Assembly (NCBI GenBank): GCA_030526195.1
Contig: JAUNDG010000008.1
Span: 1 to 64,000, forward strand
DNA from: Lachnospiraceae bacterium
GTDB lineage: Bacteria; Bacillota; Clostridia; Lachnospirales; Lachnospiraceae
Reading direction: 5' to 3'
DNA length: 64,000 nucleotides
Position 1 is the first letter of the stretch. Each line of letters opens with the position of its first letter. Below, piece by piece: positions 17,366 through 26,762 of this stretch. Position numbers and translations under genes: made by a program. A model generated the notes under the pieces. That model worked only from the letters and a program-made list of their open reading frames with translations, ran no database searches and was not told where the DNA came from.

Positions 17366-17396
17366 CGGAGCTGCCGCATAAATCGCGGCAGCTCCG
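17366..17396 (-). terminator. Inverted repeat after gerW, likely terminator
   Basis: CGGAGCTGCCGC and GCGGCAGCTCCG form a perfect 12 bp stem with a 7-base loop, about 40 bp after the gerW stop. The minus-strand tail TTGTTCTATT is only moderately T-rich. Confidence 0.7.
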
Positions 17397-17433
17397 AGTG
17401 GATTTTATTCATTTTTGATTCATTCTTCAGGCC

Positions 17434-17844
17434 TTAAGCTTCTTCATCAGCCTTCTTATCGGCATCCGTTGCTCCGGCAGCGGCGCCTGCAACATCTGAA
17501 GCCGGTTTTCTGTCGGCTGTGAACTTGTTCACGAAATCCGGCACCATATCCAGGATCTTGGTGACGCTGTCCTGGTTCTTCACATTGACCAGCTTGGTGG
17601 TGCCGTTGTTGATAACGAGAACGGCTGAGGGTGACATCTTACCACCCATACCGCCACCGGCACCCGGATTTTTCTCTGAGGTCTGGCCGGCACCGGCGCC
17701 GACAGCAAAAGAGACATCCACCAGAGGCAGGATAATCGTCTCACCGATGTGGATCGGTTCGCCCACAACAGTCTTGGACGTCATGAAGCTGTCCATACCC
17801 TTAAAAAGCTCTTCTACGGTATTCTTGAAATTATTATCAGACAT
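17434..17844 (-). CDS. GerW / YtfJ family sporulation protein
   Basis: Member of the YtfJ/GerW family; in Bacillus the homologue is needed for germination of some spores. The 136-residue product shows the family core VVGEPIHIGETIILPLVDVS, a Gly-rich stretch GAGGGMGGKMSPSAVLVIN and an Ala-rich acidic C-terminus that is poorly conserved. Its start overlaps the upstream DUF2953 gene by 8 bp with AGGAGG inside that gene, the same ytfI-ytfJ pairing seen in Bacillus. This is the best evidence in the window that the organism, or its ancestors, form spores. Confidence 0.92.
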   Translation of the reverse strand: MSDNNFKNTVEELFKGMDSFMTSKTVVGEPIHIGETIILPLVDVSFAVGAGAGQTSEKNPGAGGGMGGKMSPSAVLVINNGTTKLVNVKNQDSVTKILDMVPDFVNKFTADRKPASDVAGAAAGATDADKKADEEA

Positions 17845-18853
17845 GATTATTTGCCTCCTTTGTATTCTGTAAATAGTTCATGACGAATCTCACATCCTTG
17901 TTGCGCCATAAGCCAAAGCCCTGGATCAGCACAAAAATAATAAAGATACGCCCTTTGGCATTTATTTCTCCCTCCAGTACCGCCTGGTCAAACACGGGAT
18001 ACAGGTCAAGATTTCGTCCCCAGATGGGGAAAAATGGTTCGACACCCGCCAGCACAAGACCGGTCTGATACGGATCATCAAATCCAAATCGGATATAGCC
18101 CTTCAGCCGTTTAGGCCAGATGTGTTTGAATAATCGTTTGGCTTTCTGAAGCAGATATTTGATGCACCGACGGGTGCGTTCATCTCTGAGGAATCCGATA
18201 ATCGTTTTTATTGTAGCACAGAACCCACGGATACGGCCCAGGATTTTCCCGATTCTGCCGACGATCCGCCGGGGGATGGCAAAAAGAAATGCCGCCACAC
18301 GGGCCACGCCTTTGCCGGTTTTGCCGGCAGTTTGCCACATACCGATTACGGTATGCCGTATCCGGCGCAGAGCCTGTCGGATGGGATGACGTTTGGCCGC
18401 TGCCTTTTGCGTCTCCTGCTTTTCTTCCAGCAGCCGGGCTTCCTCTTCGGCTTTCACCCGCGCCTCTTCTTTTCGCCGGCGTTCCATAGCCTCGGCCCTC
18501 AGCCGCTCATAGGTTTCGGGATCCTGCTCTTTTAATTTCTTCAGTTTTTTCCGGACCTTTTCCTTCTTCTTCCGTGGCGTGAAAAGCGCTTTCAGTTTTT
18601 CAAAGGGAATGCCCAGGATTTTCAGCCGGTAAACCATGGCCGTCTCCCGGACACTGTCATAACTCAGATGAAAGCTGACGGCATGGAGAAACCAGGTGAC
18701 CTTCACCTCGCCGGTCAAATGCTTTTCCTGCAATGCCCCGAAAACACGGTAGCGCACCGGCGAAAAAAGAACAAGGCACGCCAAAAAAAGGATGATCCCC
18801 AGGATCACCAGAAGCACGATCCCTATGATTTTCAGCACAGCCAGAATGATCAC
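17837..18853 (-). CDS. DUF2953 membrane protein (YtfI-like)
   Basis: Uncharacterised partner of YtfJ/GerW. Residues 1-33 form a strong hydrophobic N-terminal helix (IIGIVLLVILGIILFLACLV), followed by the family domain FSPVRYRVFGALQEKHLTGE. Residues about 92-160 are a highly charged Lys/Glu/Arg coiled coil, which is longer than I would expect and separates the two halves of the domain. The C-terminal RFGFDDPYQTGLVLAGVEPFF motif is typical for DUF2953. It overlaps the gene before it by 4 bp and gerW by 8 bp. Confidence 0.85.
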   Translation of the reverse strand: MIILAVLKIIGIVLLVILGIILFLACLVLFSPVRYRVFGALQEKHLTGEVKVTWFLHAVSFHLSYDSVRETAMVYRLKILGIPFEKLKALFTPRKKKEKVRKKLKKLKEQDPETYERLRAEAMERRRKEEARVKAEEEARLLEEKQETQKAAAKRHPIRQALRRIRHTVIGMWQTAGKTGKGVARVAAFLFAIPRRIVGRIGKILGRIRGFCATIKTIIGFLRDERTRRCIKYLLQKAKRLFKHIWPKRLKGYIRFGFDDPYQTGLVLAGVEPFFPIWGRNLDLYPVFDQAVLEGEINAKGRIFIIFVLIQGFGLWRNKDVRFVMNYLQNTKEANNHV

Positions 18854-19179
18854 AGTTCCTTCTTAACCTTCTCCTTCAGATAATCTGCCAGATGCGCTTC
18901 CCCGGTGGCCATGAGACACTCTTCCGTGATCTGCAGCACCAGCGCCAGCGCCTCCTCATAACTGCCCGCCACCCCCACGATTTCGGGCAGGCGGTCACGC
19001 ACCATTTTCTGCATGAGGAACGTGGCATTTAAAATATCCAGTTCGTTATGGGGCGACGTGGCATACGTCACAAGATACAGACCAAAGACAGGCCGGCCCG
19101 CCTCCAGCTTTTGTCTGGCACGGCGGATCCGCCCGCGAATGGAATCACCGATATAAAGTTCAGGATACCAGGTCATCAT
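18850..19179 (-). CDS. Small conserved hypothetical protein
   Basis: A 109-residue soluble protein I cannot place in a known family. It opens with TWYPELYIGDSIRGRIRRAR, followed by VFGLYLVTYATSPHNELDIL and a helical C-terminus. There is no signal peptide, membrane segment or metal motif. It follows the SEDS-PBP gene by 4 bp and overlaps ytfI by 4 bp, so it is embedded in a morphogenesis/sporulation operon; a role there is inference only. Confidence 0.8.
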   Translation of the reverse strand: MMTWYPELYIGDSIRGRIRRARQKLEAGRPVFGLYLVTYATSPHNELDILNATFLMQKMVRDRLPEIVGVAGSYEEALALVLQITEECLMATGEAHLADYLKEKVKKEL

Positions 19180-19183
19180 CGTA

Positions 19184-22039
19184 TTATTTCACCGTCATAT
19201 AAGTATCAAAAAGCTGCGCGGCGATGGGCACGGCCGTGGCCGCACTGGAGCCGCCATTTTCAGCCAGAATCGCCACCACCAGTTCCGGATCATCAGGATT
19301 GAGGATCCCCACAAACCAGGAATTGGCGCCGGGTGTATCGTCAGCCGCTACAAAATCGGCGGTACCGGTCTTGCCGGCAGCTTCATAGCCCCGGCCGGAC
19401 AAAGCTGACGCTGTACCCTCTGTCACAACACCCTTCATCAACGTTGTCATGGCTTCAGCCTCATCTTCTGTCAGGATACGGCCGTAGGTTTCCGCCCCCT
19501 TCTGTGAGACAACATGGCCTTCATGATTCTTCACATAAGACACCAGATTGGGCTTCATCAGCACACCATCATTAGCGATGGCTGCTGTGAGCAGGGCCAT
19601 ATGGTACGGGGTCACCAGGGTGGTGCCCTGACCGAAAGAAACCTGCATCAGATTAAAGACATCCGTGGTGCCGTCCTTAAAGCAGGAGCTCTGATTATAG
19701 GGCAGGTCACTGGGCAGCTTTCCGTTAAAGAGCACGCTGTCCGCAGTAGCCTTCAGTTTCTTATCGCCTAAAGTCATGCCGATATCTGTAAACGCACAGT
19801 TACAGCTTTCGGCAAAAGCCTTGTAAAGATCCAGTTCTCCGTGCACCTCACCCTGGAAACAGTGAATGGCGTTGTCCTCATGGACATATTCCCCGGTGCA
19901 AGTGTAATGGTAACCGTCAAGAGACCCATTTTCTTTGTAATAGGCCAGGGCTGTGACAATCTTGAAGACGGACCCCGGTGCATAACGCCCCTGGGTCACA
20001 CGGTTCACCAGATTGGAGGCTGAACTGTCTGCCACCAGATCTGCCCACTCCGCTGCCAGCGTATTGGGATCAAAGTCGGGTTTGCTCACCAGACAGATCA
20101 CATCACCGGTCTTGGGATCCAGGGCAATGATCGCCCCCTGATACCCGCCCAGCGCTTCGTAAGCGGTCTGTTGCATGGTGGCATTCAAAGTGGTCACCAC
20201 CGTATCCCCCGGATTCTTTTTATCCAGGAAATCGTTGATCACGTGATCCACCACATTATTATGGGCTGTCAGTAATGTGTAATTTTCTTCTGACTCAAGC
20301 CCACTCTTACCGTTGTTGACATAGCCCACCACATGGGCAAAGAGACGACCGCAGGGATAGCTGCGATGCTCATTTCCTTCATCATCCACCAGGGTTTCCG
20401 CCAGGATCACCCCGTCGGCACTTTCGATGTTGCCGCGGATGACATATTCGCCCAGGGAATCCTGCCGTTTGTTATAGGAACTCTTCAGTACGTCATCCTT
20501 GAGAACGCCGTTGAAATACGCCACATAACCGATCAGGACCAGGAACAAGGCCACAAAGCCGTAGGAAATGACCAGGTAAACCCGGCTCCGTTTTCGTTTT
20601 TTCTTTTCTGCCTGACGGAAGGCCTTCTGGTCATCCTCTGTCTGTCCGCCCTTCTCTTCCAGAATATCCCGGACATCCAGACCGATGAGGTCCTCCGTAT
20701 TATCCAGCAGATCATCATCCGATATTGCTTCAAATTCGACTCCTTCATCCTCCCGGAGGATATAAAGCCCCTGAATAATGGCCAGCATGATGATGGTGCT
20801 CATAACAGAGCTGCCGCCGTAACTGACAAGGGGCAATGTGATGCCGGTCATGGGGATGAGTTTGATGACACCGCCCACGGTCAGGAAGACCTGGAAGGCA
20901 TACTCGGTCCCGAGACCCAGCGCGATCAGCTTATAGAAGGGCCGCCTGATCATGACGGCCATATTGACAATAAGCAAGAAGAGGCACATGCACACCAGCA
21001 GGAGGCAAATGCCGAAGATACAGCCAAACTCCTCACAGATAGCTGCGAAAATGAAGTCCTTGGAGGCCACAGGGATCGAGGTGGGTGACCCCTGACAAAG
21101 ACCGGTGCCGAACCAGCCGCCGGCGCCGATGGCAAAGAGCCCCTGCACGATCTGGAACCCGGCCCCGTCATAGACAGAAAATGGGTCCTGCCAGGCGATG
21201 ACACGTTTCCGCACATGGGAGAAGGCAAAGTAAGCCCCCACCGCTGCCAGTGCCCCGCCTCCGAGCCCGGCCAGTGTATACGCCGGTTTGTGGGTGGCCG
21301 CAAAGACCATGACAAGGTAAGCCACAAAGAAGACCAGGGCGCTGCCAAGGTCCGTGGACAACACCAGAAGGATCACATGAAGCGCCGCCACCACAGTGGT
21401 GACCGCCACCCGCTTGAAAGACGTGTCCTCCTTCAGCATACAGGCGATAAAGAACACCAGCGTGATCTTGACGATCTCAGAAAACTGAAATGAAATGCCG
21501 CCGATGGTCAACGACAGTTTGGCGCCGCCGCTGATGGCCGCCAGTGCCAGAACCGCCATAAGGGCCACAATGCCCAGCACCGCATAGAGCCAGGTAAGTT
21601 TCGATAAAATCCTGAGTTTCCGGATGATCACCGGAATGATAAAAGCAAAAACGGTGGCCGCCGCTGCGATCACGATCTGCTTCCAGGCCTCATCGGGCTT
21701 CAACCGGCAGATCATGATAAAGCCGATCACCAGCAGCATCAGCATATTGTTGACCAGCAGCTGGGAGGCTCTCGGGTAAATGAGCCGCCACAGCATCATG
21801 GTCAGCATAACGTACACAAGGGCCGCCGCCCCTATGATAGCCACTCCGATGCTGAAATTGTTGACCAGCAAAATGGCATAGCCGAAGATCAGCGTGAAAA
21901 TAATCACGCTTCTCTGCCGCCCCAGGCCTTTTTTCCGGCGCTCTTCCGTCCTTTTCTTGAAGTAAGTGAAGTCTTCAAGGGAAAAAATCAGGATCAGGAT
22001 AATAAAAAATATCTTAGATAACTGTGTCAGTAAATTCAA
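19184..22039 (-). CDS. Fused SEDS (FtsW/RodA) glycosyltransferase and class B PBP
   Basis: One 951-residue chain appears to hold both peptidoglycan activities of the elongation/division machinery. Residues 1-470 are a polytopic SEDS polymerase: many hydrophobic helices, then WFGTGLCQGSPT, DFIFAAICEEFG and the late PLVSYGGSSVMSTI signature. After an acidic/basic linker (about 470-510) a further membrane helix (about 512-535) leads into a class B penicillin-binding transpeptidase with SVFK (Ser690, Lys693), SCN in AESCNCAF and KTGTA (Lys890). These two modules are normally separate proteins that work as a complex. The start is TTG at 22039, 23 bp after the U32 gene; no in-frame ATG fits better. 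Confidence 0.93.
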   Translation of the reverse strand: MNLLTQLSKIFFIILILIFSLEDFTYFKKRTEERRKKGLGRQRSVIIFTLIFGYAILLVNNFSIGVAIIGAAALVYVMLTMMLWRLIYPRASQLLVNNMLMLLVIGFIMICRLKPDEAWKQIVIAAAATVFAFIIPVIIRKLRILSKLTWLYAVLGIVALMAVLALAAISGGAKLSLTIGGISFQFSEIVKITLVFFIACMLKEDTSFKRVAVTTVVAALHVILLVLSTDLGSALVFFVAYLVMVFAATHKPAYTLAGLGGGALAAVGAYFAFSHVRKRVIAWQDPFSVYDGAGFQIVQGLFAIGAGGWFGTGLCQGSPTSIPVASKDFIFAAICEEFGCIFGICLLLVCMCLFLLIVNMAVMIRRPFYKLIALGLGTEYAFQVFLTVGGVIKLIPMTGITLPLVSYGGSSVMSTIIMLAIIQGLYILREDEGVEFEAISDDDLLDNTEDLIGLDVRDILEEKGGQTEDDQKAFRQAEKKKRKRSRVYLVISYGFVALFLVLIGYVAYFNGVLKDDVLKSSYNKRQDSLGEYVIRGNIESADGVILAETLVDDEGNEHRSYPCGRLFAHVVGYVNNGKSGLESEENYTLLTAHNNVVDHVINDFLDKKNPGDTVVTTLNATMQQTAYEALGGYQGAIIALDPKTGDVICLVSKPDFDPNTLAAEWADLVADSSASNLVNRVTQGRYAPGSVFKIVTALAYYKENGSLDGYHYTCTGEYVHEDNAIHCFQGEVHGELDLYKAFAESCNCAFTDIGMTLGDKKLKATADSVLFNGKLPSDLPYNQSSCFKDGTTDVFNLMQVSFGQGTTLVTPYHMALLTAAIANDGVLMKPNLVSYVKNHEGHVVSQKGAETYGRILTEDEAEAMTTLMKGVVTEGTASALSGRGYEAAGKTGTADFVAADDTPGANSWFVGILNPDDPELVVAILAENGGSSAATAVPIAAQLFDTYMTVK

Positions 22040-22062
22040 AACAACGCATCCTATCCGGCCGC

Positions 22063-24414
22063 TTATTCCACACCCCGGCCGTAATGACCGCGGGTAAAAG
22101 CGGCACCATTTTCAAAACGAATGCCCGCCCTGAGGGCCGCTTCCGCTTTTTCGGTGATCTGCCGACAGGCCGCAGCACGCTCATCCGTAAACATGAGCCG
22201 CCAGGCACAAATGCCGGTTTTTCGCCAGTCCGCCGCGTCGTTGAAAAGCGCCAGCGGCACACTGTTATAGATGACATTATAGCAGAAAGCACATTCATTT
22301 TTTACTAAAAGTTGGCGGTCTGTCCGGTCGGTGAGAGCCGTGAAGCCCCACTGCCCGGTGCAGCCGGTGGTGTTCTTTTTCACGCACTGGGCGGACACCA
22401 TAAGAGCCTGCCGCCCGTAAAGAGCCATTTCCGTGTAGGTACCGGCCATGCGGCACAGTTCCCGGCGATTGAGCTCCACCGGGGCTGTCAGTTCCCCGAT
22501 GCCCAGCTGGCGCAAAAATGACGCAGCCTGATGATTCCAGGTATAGAGGGAAGCATCCGCCGTCACAAAAGCCTGAAGCCCCCGGTTCACCAGACGGGCC
22601 AGCGTTTCAAAGGAACGCACCAGGAAGCCGTCAATACCCATCTGAAGAAGCGCCTCTTCATCCGGCAGAAAATGGTCCACAAAGGCCCCGTCCACCGGGC
22701 GCTCCACGTGAGCGAGCCCTAAGAAAATGGCTTTCCCGCCTTCATGAGCTTTCGTGATGATCCGGCGCTGCTCAGCTTCATTTTTTAATGAAAACAGGGC
22801 GGCCGGGTAATAAATCCGGCTGATCGCCGACAATGTCACCAGGGTATCAAACTGCTCGTCCGTCTCGCAGGAGGCGGTGAGCACGGGAAGCGTGGACTCA
22901 TACTGATCAGTTGCAGCAGAATCCGCTTTAAGAGATGCCTCAGAACAGGTCCGACGAAGGCCCACCGTAAGTCTCCGCATCGAAACCGGCGACGCCTTGG
23001 CATCAGCAGGCATTTCCTGATCCGGTGACTCAAGGCAGATTTCAGCTTCGCCCCGTCTGAAGGGCGCTAAAATCGCCGCGGCCAGGCCTGCCGCTGCTTC
23101 ACGCCGCAGGGCATTGAGCTGGCCCATGGGCACAAAAACATTGGGGTCCGCCGTGACGCTCATGCCTGTCACGATAAAACCGGTGCCCCCGGTTTTGGCC
23201 AGCTGGCGCTCGATCCGGTCGGCTGATAAAGGCGCGCCGGTGGCCATTTCCGGCACCGGACCCTCCGCCCGATAACTCACACGGCCGTCGGCGGTTGTCA
23301 GGGTAAGACTCATCGGGATGCCCAACTGCACCTGCGCTTCTCCTGTCACCGGCACCTCTTTTTCACGGTCCACATAACGACGCTTCATCTCCGCGTAAAC
23401 CGCTTCGTTGTGATTTCCTTCGGGCCGTGTCTCTTTCATGGCCATCATATCCCGACCGTTGTGGCGGGTTAGATAGCCGTCGGTGAAGCCCTCCCGGTTA
23501 AACAAATCAAAAAGGAGCTGCCGATCCTCTTCCCGCACTGCAAAGTGCGCCGGATCCTGCTGATAAAGATCCAGATACCGACGATAAACCGATACCACCC
23601 CGGCAGCATAGGCCGGCTGCTTCATACGGCCTTCGATCTTATAGGAAATGACACCGCTTTCCACCAGCCCCGGCAGCTGATCCAGGGTGCACAGGTCCCG
23701 GGGGCTTAAGAGGCGGCCGGAAATGGTCTGTGACCGACGATCGCCTTTTGTACCTTTTTTACCACTTTTCTTACCGGAATTGCGCTCTTCGTTCTGCCGT
23801 TCCACCCCATAGGACAGACGGCAGGGCTGGGCGCAGCGGCCCCGGTTGCCGGAACGGCCGCCGATGAGAGAGCTCATCAGGCACTGGCCTGAATAACAAT
23901 AACAGAGCGCCCCGTGGATAAACGCCTCCACCTCAAGACCGCTCTCATCATGGATCATTTTCAATTCCTCAAGGGACATTTCTCTGGCCGGCACCACCCG
24001 GGTGACACCGTAGGCCTTCAGTAAACGGGCGCTCTCCGGCCCGGTGACTGTCATCTGGGTGCTGGCATGCAGCGGCAGGGTGGGATAACGCTCATGAAGG
24101 GCGACCAAAGCCCCCCAATCCTGAACCAGAATGCCGTCAATGCCGTGCAACACATAGGGCCGCACGAAGGCCAGCATCTCTTCAAGTTCTGCCTCTTTGA
24201 TCAGGGTGTTGACGGTCAGGTACATCCGCACACCCCGTAAATGGGCATAGTCGATGGCCGCCAGCAGATCCTCTTCCTCCGGATTATCCGCAAAGGCCCG
24301 GGCGCTGAAACGGGCACCCCCGATATAGACCGCATCGGCTCCGGCGGCAATGACCGCCTTAAGGCCCGCCATGGAACCGGCCGGCGCCAGCAGTTCAAGT
24401 GTGTTATTATTCAT
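22063..24414 (-). CDS. U32-family peptidase-like protein (RlhA/YrrO type) with DUF3656
   Basis: Member of the U32 (collagenase-like) group; in E. coli the RlhA homologue introduces hydroxycytidine into 23S rRNA, while other members were reported as peptidases, so the substrate is uncertain. The N-terminal half begins LELLAPAGSMAGLKAVIAAG and contains the signature EAFIHGALCYCYSGQCLMSS and CAQPCR, with the Cys cluster suggestive of metal binding. Residues near 210-230 carry a Lys/Gly/Arg-rich insert (SGKKSGKKGTKGDRRS). The C-terminal half has a DUF3656-like region and ends with conserved Cys residues (KNTTGCTGQWGF, KNECAFCYN). Length 783. Confidence 0.9.
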   Translation of the reverse strand: MNNNTLELLAPAGSMAGLKAVIAAGADAVYIGGARFSARAFADNPEEEDLLAAIDYAHLRGVRMYLTVNTLIKEAELEEMLAFVRPYVLHGIDGILVQDWGALVALHERYPTLPLHASTQMTVTGPESARLLKAYGVTRVVPAREMSLEELKMIHDESGLEVEAFIHGALCYCYSGQCLMSSLIGGRSGNRGRCAQPCRLSYGVERQNEERNSGKKSGKKGTKGDRRSQTISGRLLSPRDLCTLDQLPGLVESGVISYKIEGRMKQPAYAAGVVSVYRRYLDLYQQDPAHFAVREEDRQLLFDLFNREGFTDGYLTRHNGRDMMAMKETRPEGNHNEAVYAEMKRRYVDREKEVPVTGEAQVQLGIPMSLTLTTADGRVSYRAEGPVPEMATGAPLSADRIERQLAKTGGTGFIVTGMSVTADPNVFVPMGQLNALRREAAAGLAAAILAPFRRGEAEICLESPDQEMPADAKASPVSMRRLTVGLRRTCSEASLKADSAATDQYESTLPVLTASCETDEQFDTLVTLSAISRIYYPAALFSLKNEAEQRRIITKAHEGGKAIFLGLAHVERPVDGAFVDHFLPDEEALLQMGIDGFLVRSFETLARLVNRGLQAFVTADASLYTWNHQAASFLRQLGIGELTAPVELNRRELCRMAGTYTEMALYGRQALMVSAQCVKKNTTGCTGQWGFTALTDRTDRQLLVKNECAFCYNVIYNSVPLALFNDAADWRKTGICAWRLMFTDERAAACRQITEKAEAALRAGIRFENGAAFTRGHYGRGVE

Positions 24415-24453
24415 ACGTATTAAGACACCTGTTTTCTGATGTAAAAAAGACGA

Positions 24454-24795
24454 TCACCGAAGCGACCGTCCATCCTTTTTCATAGCTTCCAGCTGGACCT
24501 CGAGATCCACGATCTGCTGTTTAAGATCATAGAGCTCATTGTCCTTGCTCTGCAGATCCTCCTCAAAGGCCTCTGCCTGCTTTTTTGCCTTAAAATAGTC
24601 ATCACTGACATTCAGGGATAACAGAAGATTCCGTGTCTCTGCCGGCATACGGTTGAAACTGCTCAGTTCCTTTAATTCGCTGAGCTTGTGGTTAAGGTAT
24701 GAAGCGACCTGATTCAGGTACTCTTCGCTTTCATATCCGGAAAGGTGAATGATCTTTCCGCCGATGAGAACCTCAACTGTATTCTTTGCTGACAT
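24454..24795 (-). CDS. zapA: Cell division protein ZapA
   Basis: Small FtsZ-associated protein that promotes Z-ring bundling. The N-terminal globular part NTVEVLIGGKIIHLSGYESEEYL is typical, followed by a coiled coil (about residues 65-108) that drives dimerisation. At 113 residues it is in the usual range. A near-consensus promoter lies upstream of its own start, and it precedes the U32 gene, as in many Firmicutes. Confidence 0.9.
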   Translation of the reverse strand: MSAKNTVEVLIGGKIIHLSGYESEEYLNQVASYLNHKLSELKELSSFNRMPAETRNLLLSLNVSDDYFKAKKQAEAFEEDLQSKDNELYDLKQQIVDLEVQLEAMKKDGRSLR

Positions 24796-24836
24796 GATAA
24801 CCTCCGATTGTGTCCTGATGATAAAAAACTACTATC

Positions 24837-24864
24837 ATTATAGCGAAAGTCTGTTAAAAAACAA
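24837..24864 (-). promoter_or_regulatory. Promoter of zapA
   Basis: On the minus strand TTGTTT (complement of 24859-24864), a 16 bp spacer and TATAAT (complement of 24837-24842) precede zapA by about 40 bp. The -35 box begins just after the ruvB stop. Confidence 0.65.
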
Positions 24865-24867
24865 CCT

Positions 24868-25878
24868 TTATTCCGTTTCCTCCGGCGTGTCATAGCCAAG
24901 ATGCTCATAGGCACAAACGGTGGCCACCCTTCCCTTAGGGGTTCTGTTGAGAAAGCCATTTTTGATGAGGTACGGTTCGTAAACCTCCTCTAAAGTCCCG
25001 GAATCCTCGCCGATAGCCGCCGCCAGGGTATCAAGCCCTACAGGACCGCCGCCAAACTTCACGATGATGGTCTCCAGGATCTCCCGGTCCACCTTTTCCA
25101 GACCGAACTGATCCACTTCCAGAAGGTCAAGGGCCATAGCTGAAACCGCATCATCAATGATACCGTTCCCTCTGGCCTGGGCAAAATCACGGGTCCGCTT
25201 CAAAAGGCGATTGGCCAGACGGGGCGTGCCGCGTGACCGGCGGGCCAGCTCCGCAGCCCCTTTATCATCAATGTCTACCCCCAGCAGGCCGGCGGAATGA
25301 CGGATGATCTGAGCCAGTTCCGGGACGGTGTAATATTCCAGATGCTCCACGATACCGAAACGGTCCCTGAGCGGTGCTGTCAGAAGGCCGGGTCTTGTGG
25401 TGGCCCCAACCAGGGTAAAATGGGGCAGATCCAGACGGATCGACCGGGCAGAGGCCCCCTTCCCGATCATGATATCGATGGCGTAGTCCTCCATGGCGGG
25501 ATACAGCACCTCCTCAACCTGACGGTTGAGCCGATGGATCTCATCCACGAATAACACATCATTTTCTTCAAGATTATTTAAAACAGCTGCCAGTTCGCCC
25601 GGCTTTTCGATGGCCGGACCGGAGGTCACCTTAAGCCGGGACCCCATCTCGTTGGCAATGATACCGGCCAGAGTGGTCTTACCAAGGCCCGGCGGGCCAT
25701 AAAAGAGCACGTGATCCAGGGGCTCCTCTCTGAGTCTGGCCGCATCCAGATACACCTTCAGGTTGGTCACAACCCGAGTCTGACCCACATAATCCTTTAA
25801 GAGCTGGGGCCTCAGGGAGCGATCCAGCCGATTATCCTCCGGCGTGGCCGCTTCTGTTGTAATGATTCTTTTCTGCAT
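24868..25878 (-). CDS. ruvB: Holliday junction branch migration ATPase RuvB
   Basis: Hexameric AAA+ motor that drives branch migration with RuvA. Walker A is [15 protein letters not shown] near residue 56, Walker B is [12 protein letters not shown], sensor 1 lies in LVGATTRPG and the C-terminal winged helix ends with [18 protein letters not shown] chose ATG at 25878 (336 residues, the norm) over a TTG at 25899; AGAAGATAGGA lies just before the ATG. It follows ruvA by about 38 bp. RecU supplies the resolvase role in this lineage. Confidence 0.97.
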   Translation of the reverse strand: MQKRIITTEAATPEDNRLDRSLRPQLLKDYVGQTRVVTNLKVYLDAARLREEPLDHVLFYGPPGLGKTTLAGIIANEMGSRLKVTSGPAIEKPGELAAVLNNLEENDVLFVDEIHRLNRQVEEVLYPAMEDYAIDIMIGKGASARSIRLDLPHFTLVGATTRPGLLTAPLRDRFGIVEHLEYYTVPELAQIIRHSAGLLGVDIDDKGAAELARRSRGTPRLANRLLKRTRDFAQARGNGIIDDAVSAMALDLLEVDQFGLEKVDREILETIIVKFGGGPVGLDTLAAAIGEDSGTLEEVYEPYLIKNGFLNRTPKGRVATVCAYEHLGYDTPEETE

Positions 25879-25916
25879 AATCCTATCTTCTGTCGTCAAT
25901 GCCGGCGGTTGAGCCG

Positions 25917-26522
25917 TTACATCTTCTTAAGCGCTTTTTTGAGAACTTCCTCCACGGTAAGCTCCGGCTCTGCGGCCAGAACTGCCTGCACGGCCCGCAT
26001 AGCTTCCGTGCCGCCGTAGCCCAGGGCTGTCAGAGCCATCACGGCATCCGACCGCACCGAACTGTTGTCGGCAGAAACCGCCGCAGCATTGCCGCCGCCA
26101 AGACCCGTTTCCAGCGCTTCATTTAAGTCAAATTTATCCTTCAGCTCCAGGATCATCTTCTGGGCTGTCTTTCGTCCCAGCCCCGGTACCTTGGAAATGC
26201 TCTTGATGTCATCTGAGAGCACCGCAAACCGCAGTTCCGAAGCGCTCATGGTGGACAGCACCGCCAGAGCTGTCTTCGGACCGATTCCGCTGACATTTAA
26301 GATCAGGCGGAACACACCAAGATCATCCTTATCCGTAAAACCGTAAAGGGTCAGGGCGTCTTCCCGCACCCCCATATGGGTGTAAATGCGCACTTCTTCG
26401 CCAATGCCCACGGTATCCAGCACCCGGCCGGGCACGAAGATACGATATCCCATGCCGTTGTTGTCCAGCACCAGGTAATTCTCGGCCAGATCCGCCACGA
26501 TTCCTCTGATATATGCAATCAT
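25917..26522 (-). CDS. ruvA: Holliday junction DNA-binding protein RuvA
   Basis: Tetrameric junction-binding subunit that loads RuvB. The N-terminal OB domain starts [20 protein letters not shown], two helix-hairpin-helix motifs follow ([28 protein letters not shown]), and the flexible C-terminal domain III (about 150-201) binds RuvB. ATG at 26522 is preceded by GGAGAGAGTCAC; a longer reading to 26615 adds residues without homology. A LexA-type box lies about 100 bp upstream. Confidence 0.96.
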   Translation of the reverse strand: MIAYIRGIVADLAENYLVLDNNGMGYRIFVPGRVLDTVGIGEEVRIYTHMGVREDALTLYGFTDKDDLGVFRLILNVSGIGPKTALAVLSTMSASELRFAVLSDDIKSISKVPGLGRKTAQKMILELKDKFDLNEALETGLGGGNAAAVSADNSSVRSDAVMALTALGYGGTEAMRAVQAVLAAEPELTVEEVLKKALKKM

Positions 26523-26620
26523 GTGACTCTCTCCAAATCTGATTTGATGGGGCGCCTCTTGCCCGTGCTCCAGTTTATCACATCTCGCCCTGCCTTGTCC
26601 ACGGAGGAGAGGCAAAAATC

Positions 26621-26634
26621 CAAACCTTTGTTCG
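26621..26634 (-). promoter_or_regulatory. LexA/DinR-type SOS box upstream of ruvAB
   Basis: The minus strand reads CGAACAAAGGTTTG, matching 13 of 14 positions of the Firmicute LexA consensus CGAACRNRYGTTYG. Candidate promoter elements TGGACA and GATAAA or TAAACT lie between it and ruvA. ruvAB is a classic SOS operon, so the box is well placed. Confidence 0.7.
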
Positions 26635-26762
26635 ATTGGTTATCTGCCGGTCAGGCATTCATCGGTCGATATGGCTTCGACTGAGTATACCCTCGCTTGC
26701 CCCGACCATCTCCGCCTGATATCCTGCTCAAGCCTTATGCCCGGCTGCCCCCACCTGCTTTA

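Noticed and set aside
22014-22062. ATG start for the SEDS-PBP fusion
   Set aside because: The nearby ATG is in another frame and leads to a stop after MRCFEFTDTVI; the in-frame initiator is TTG at 22039.
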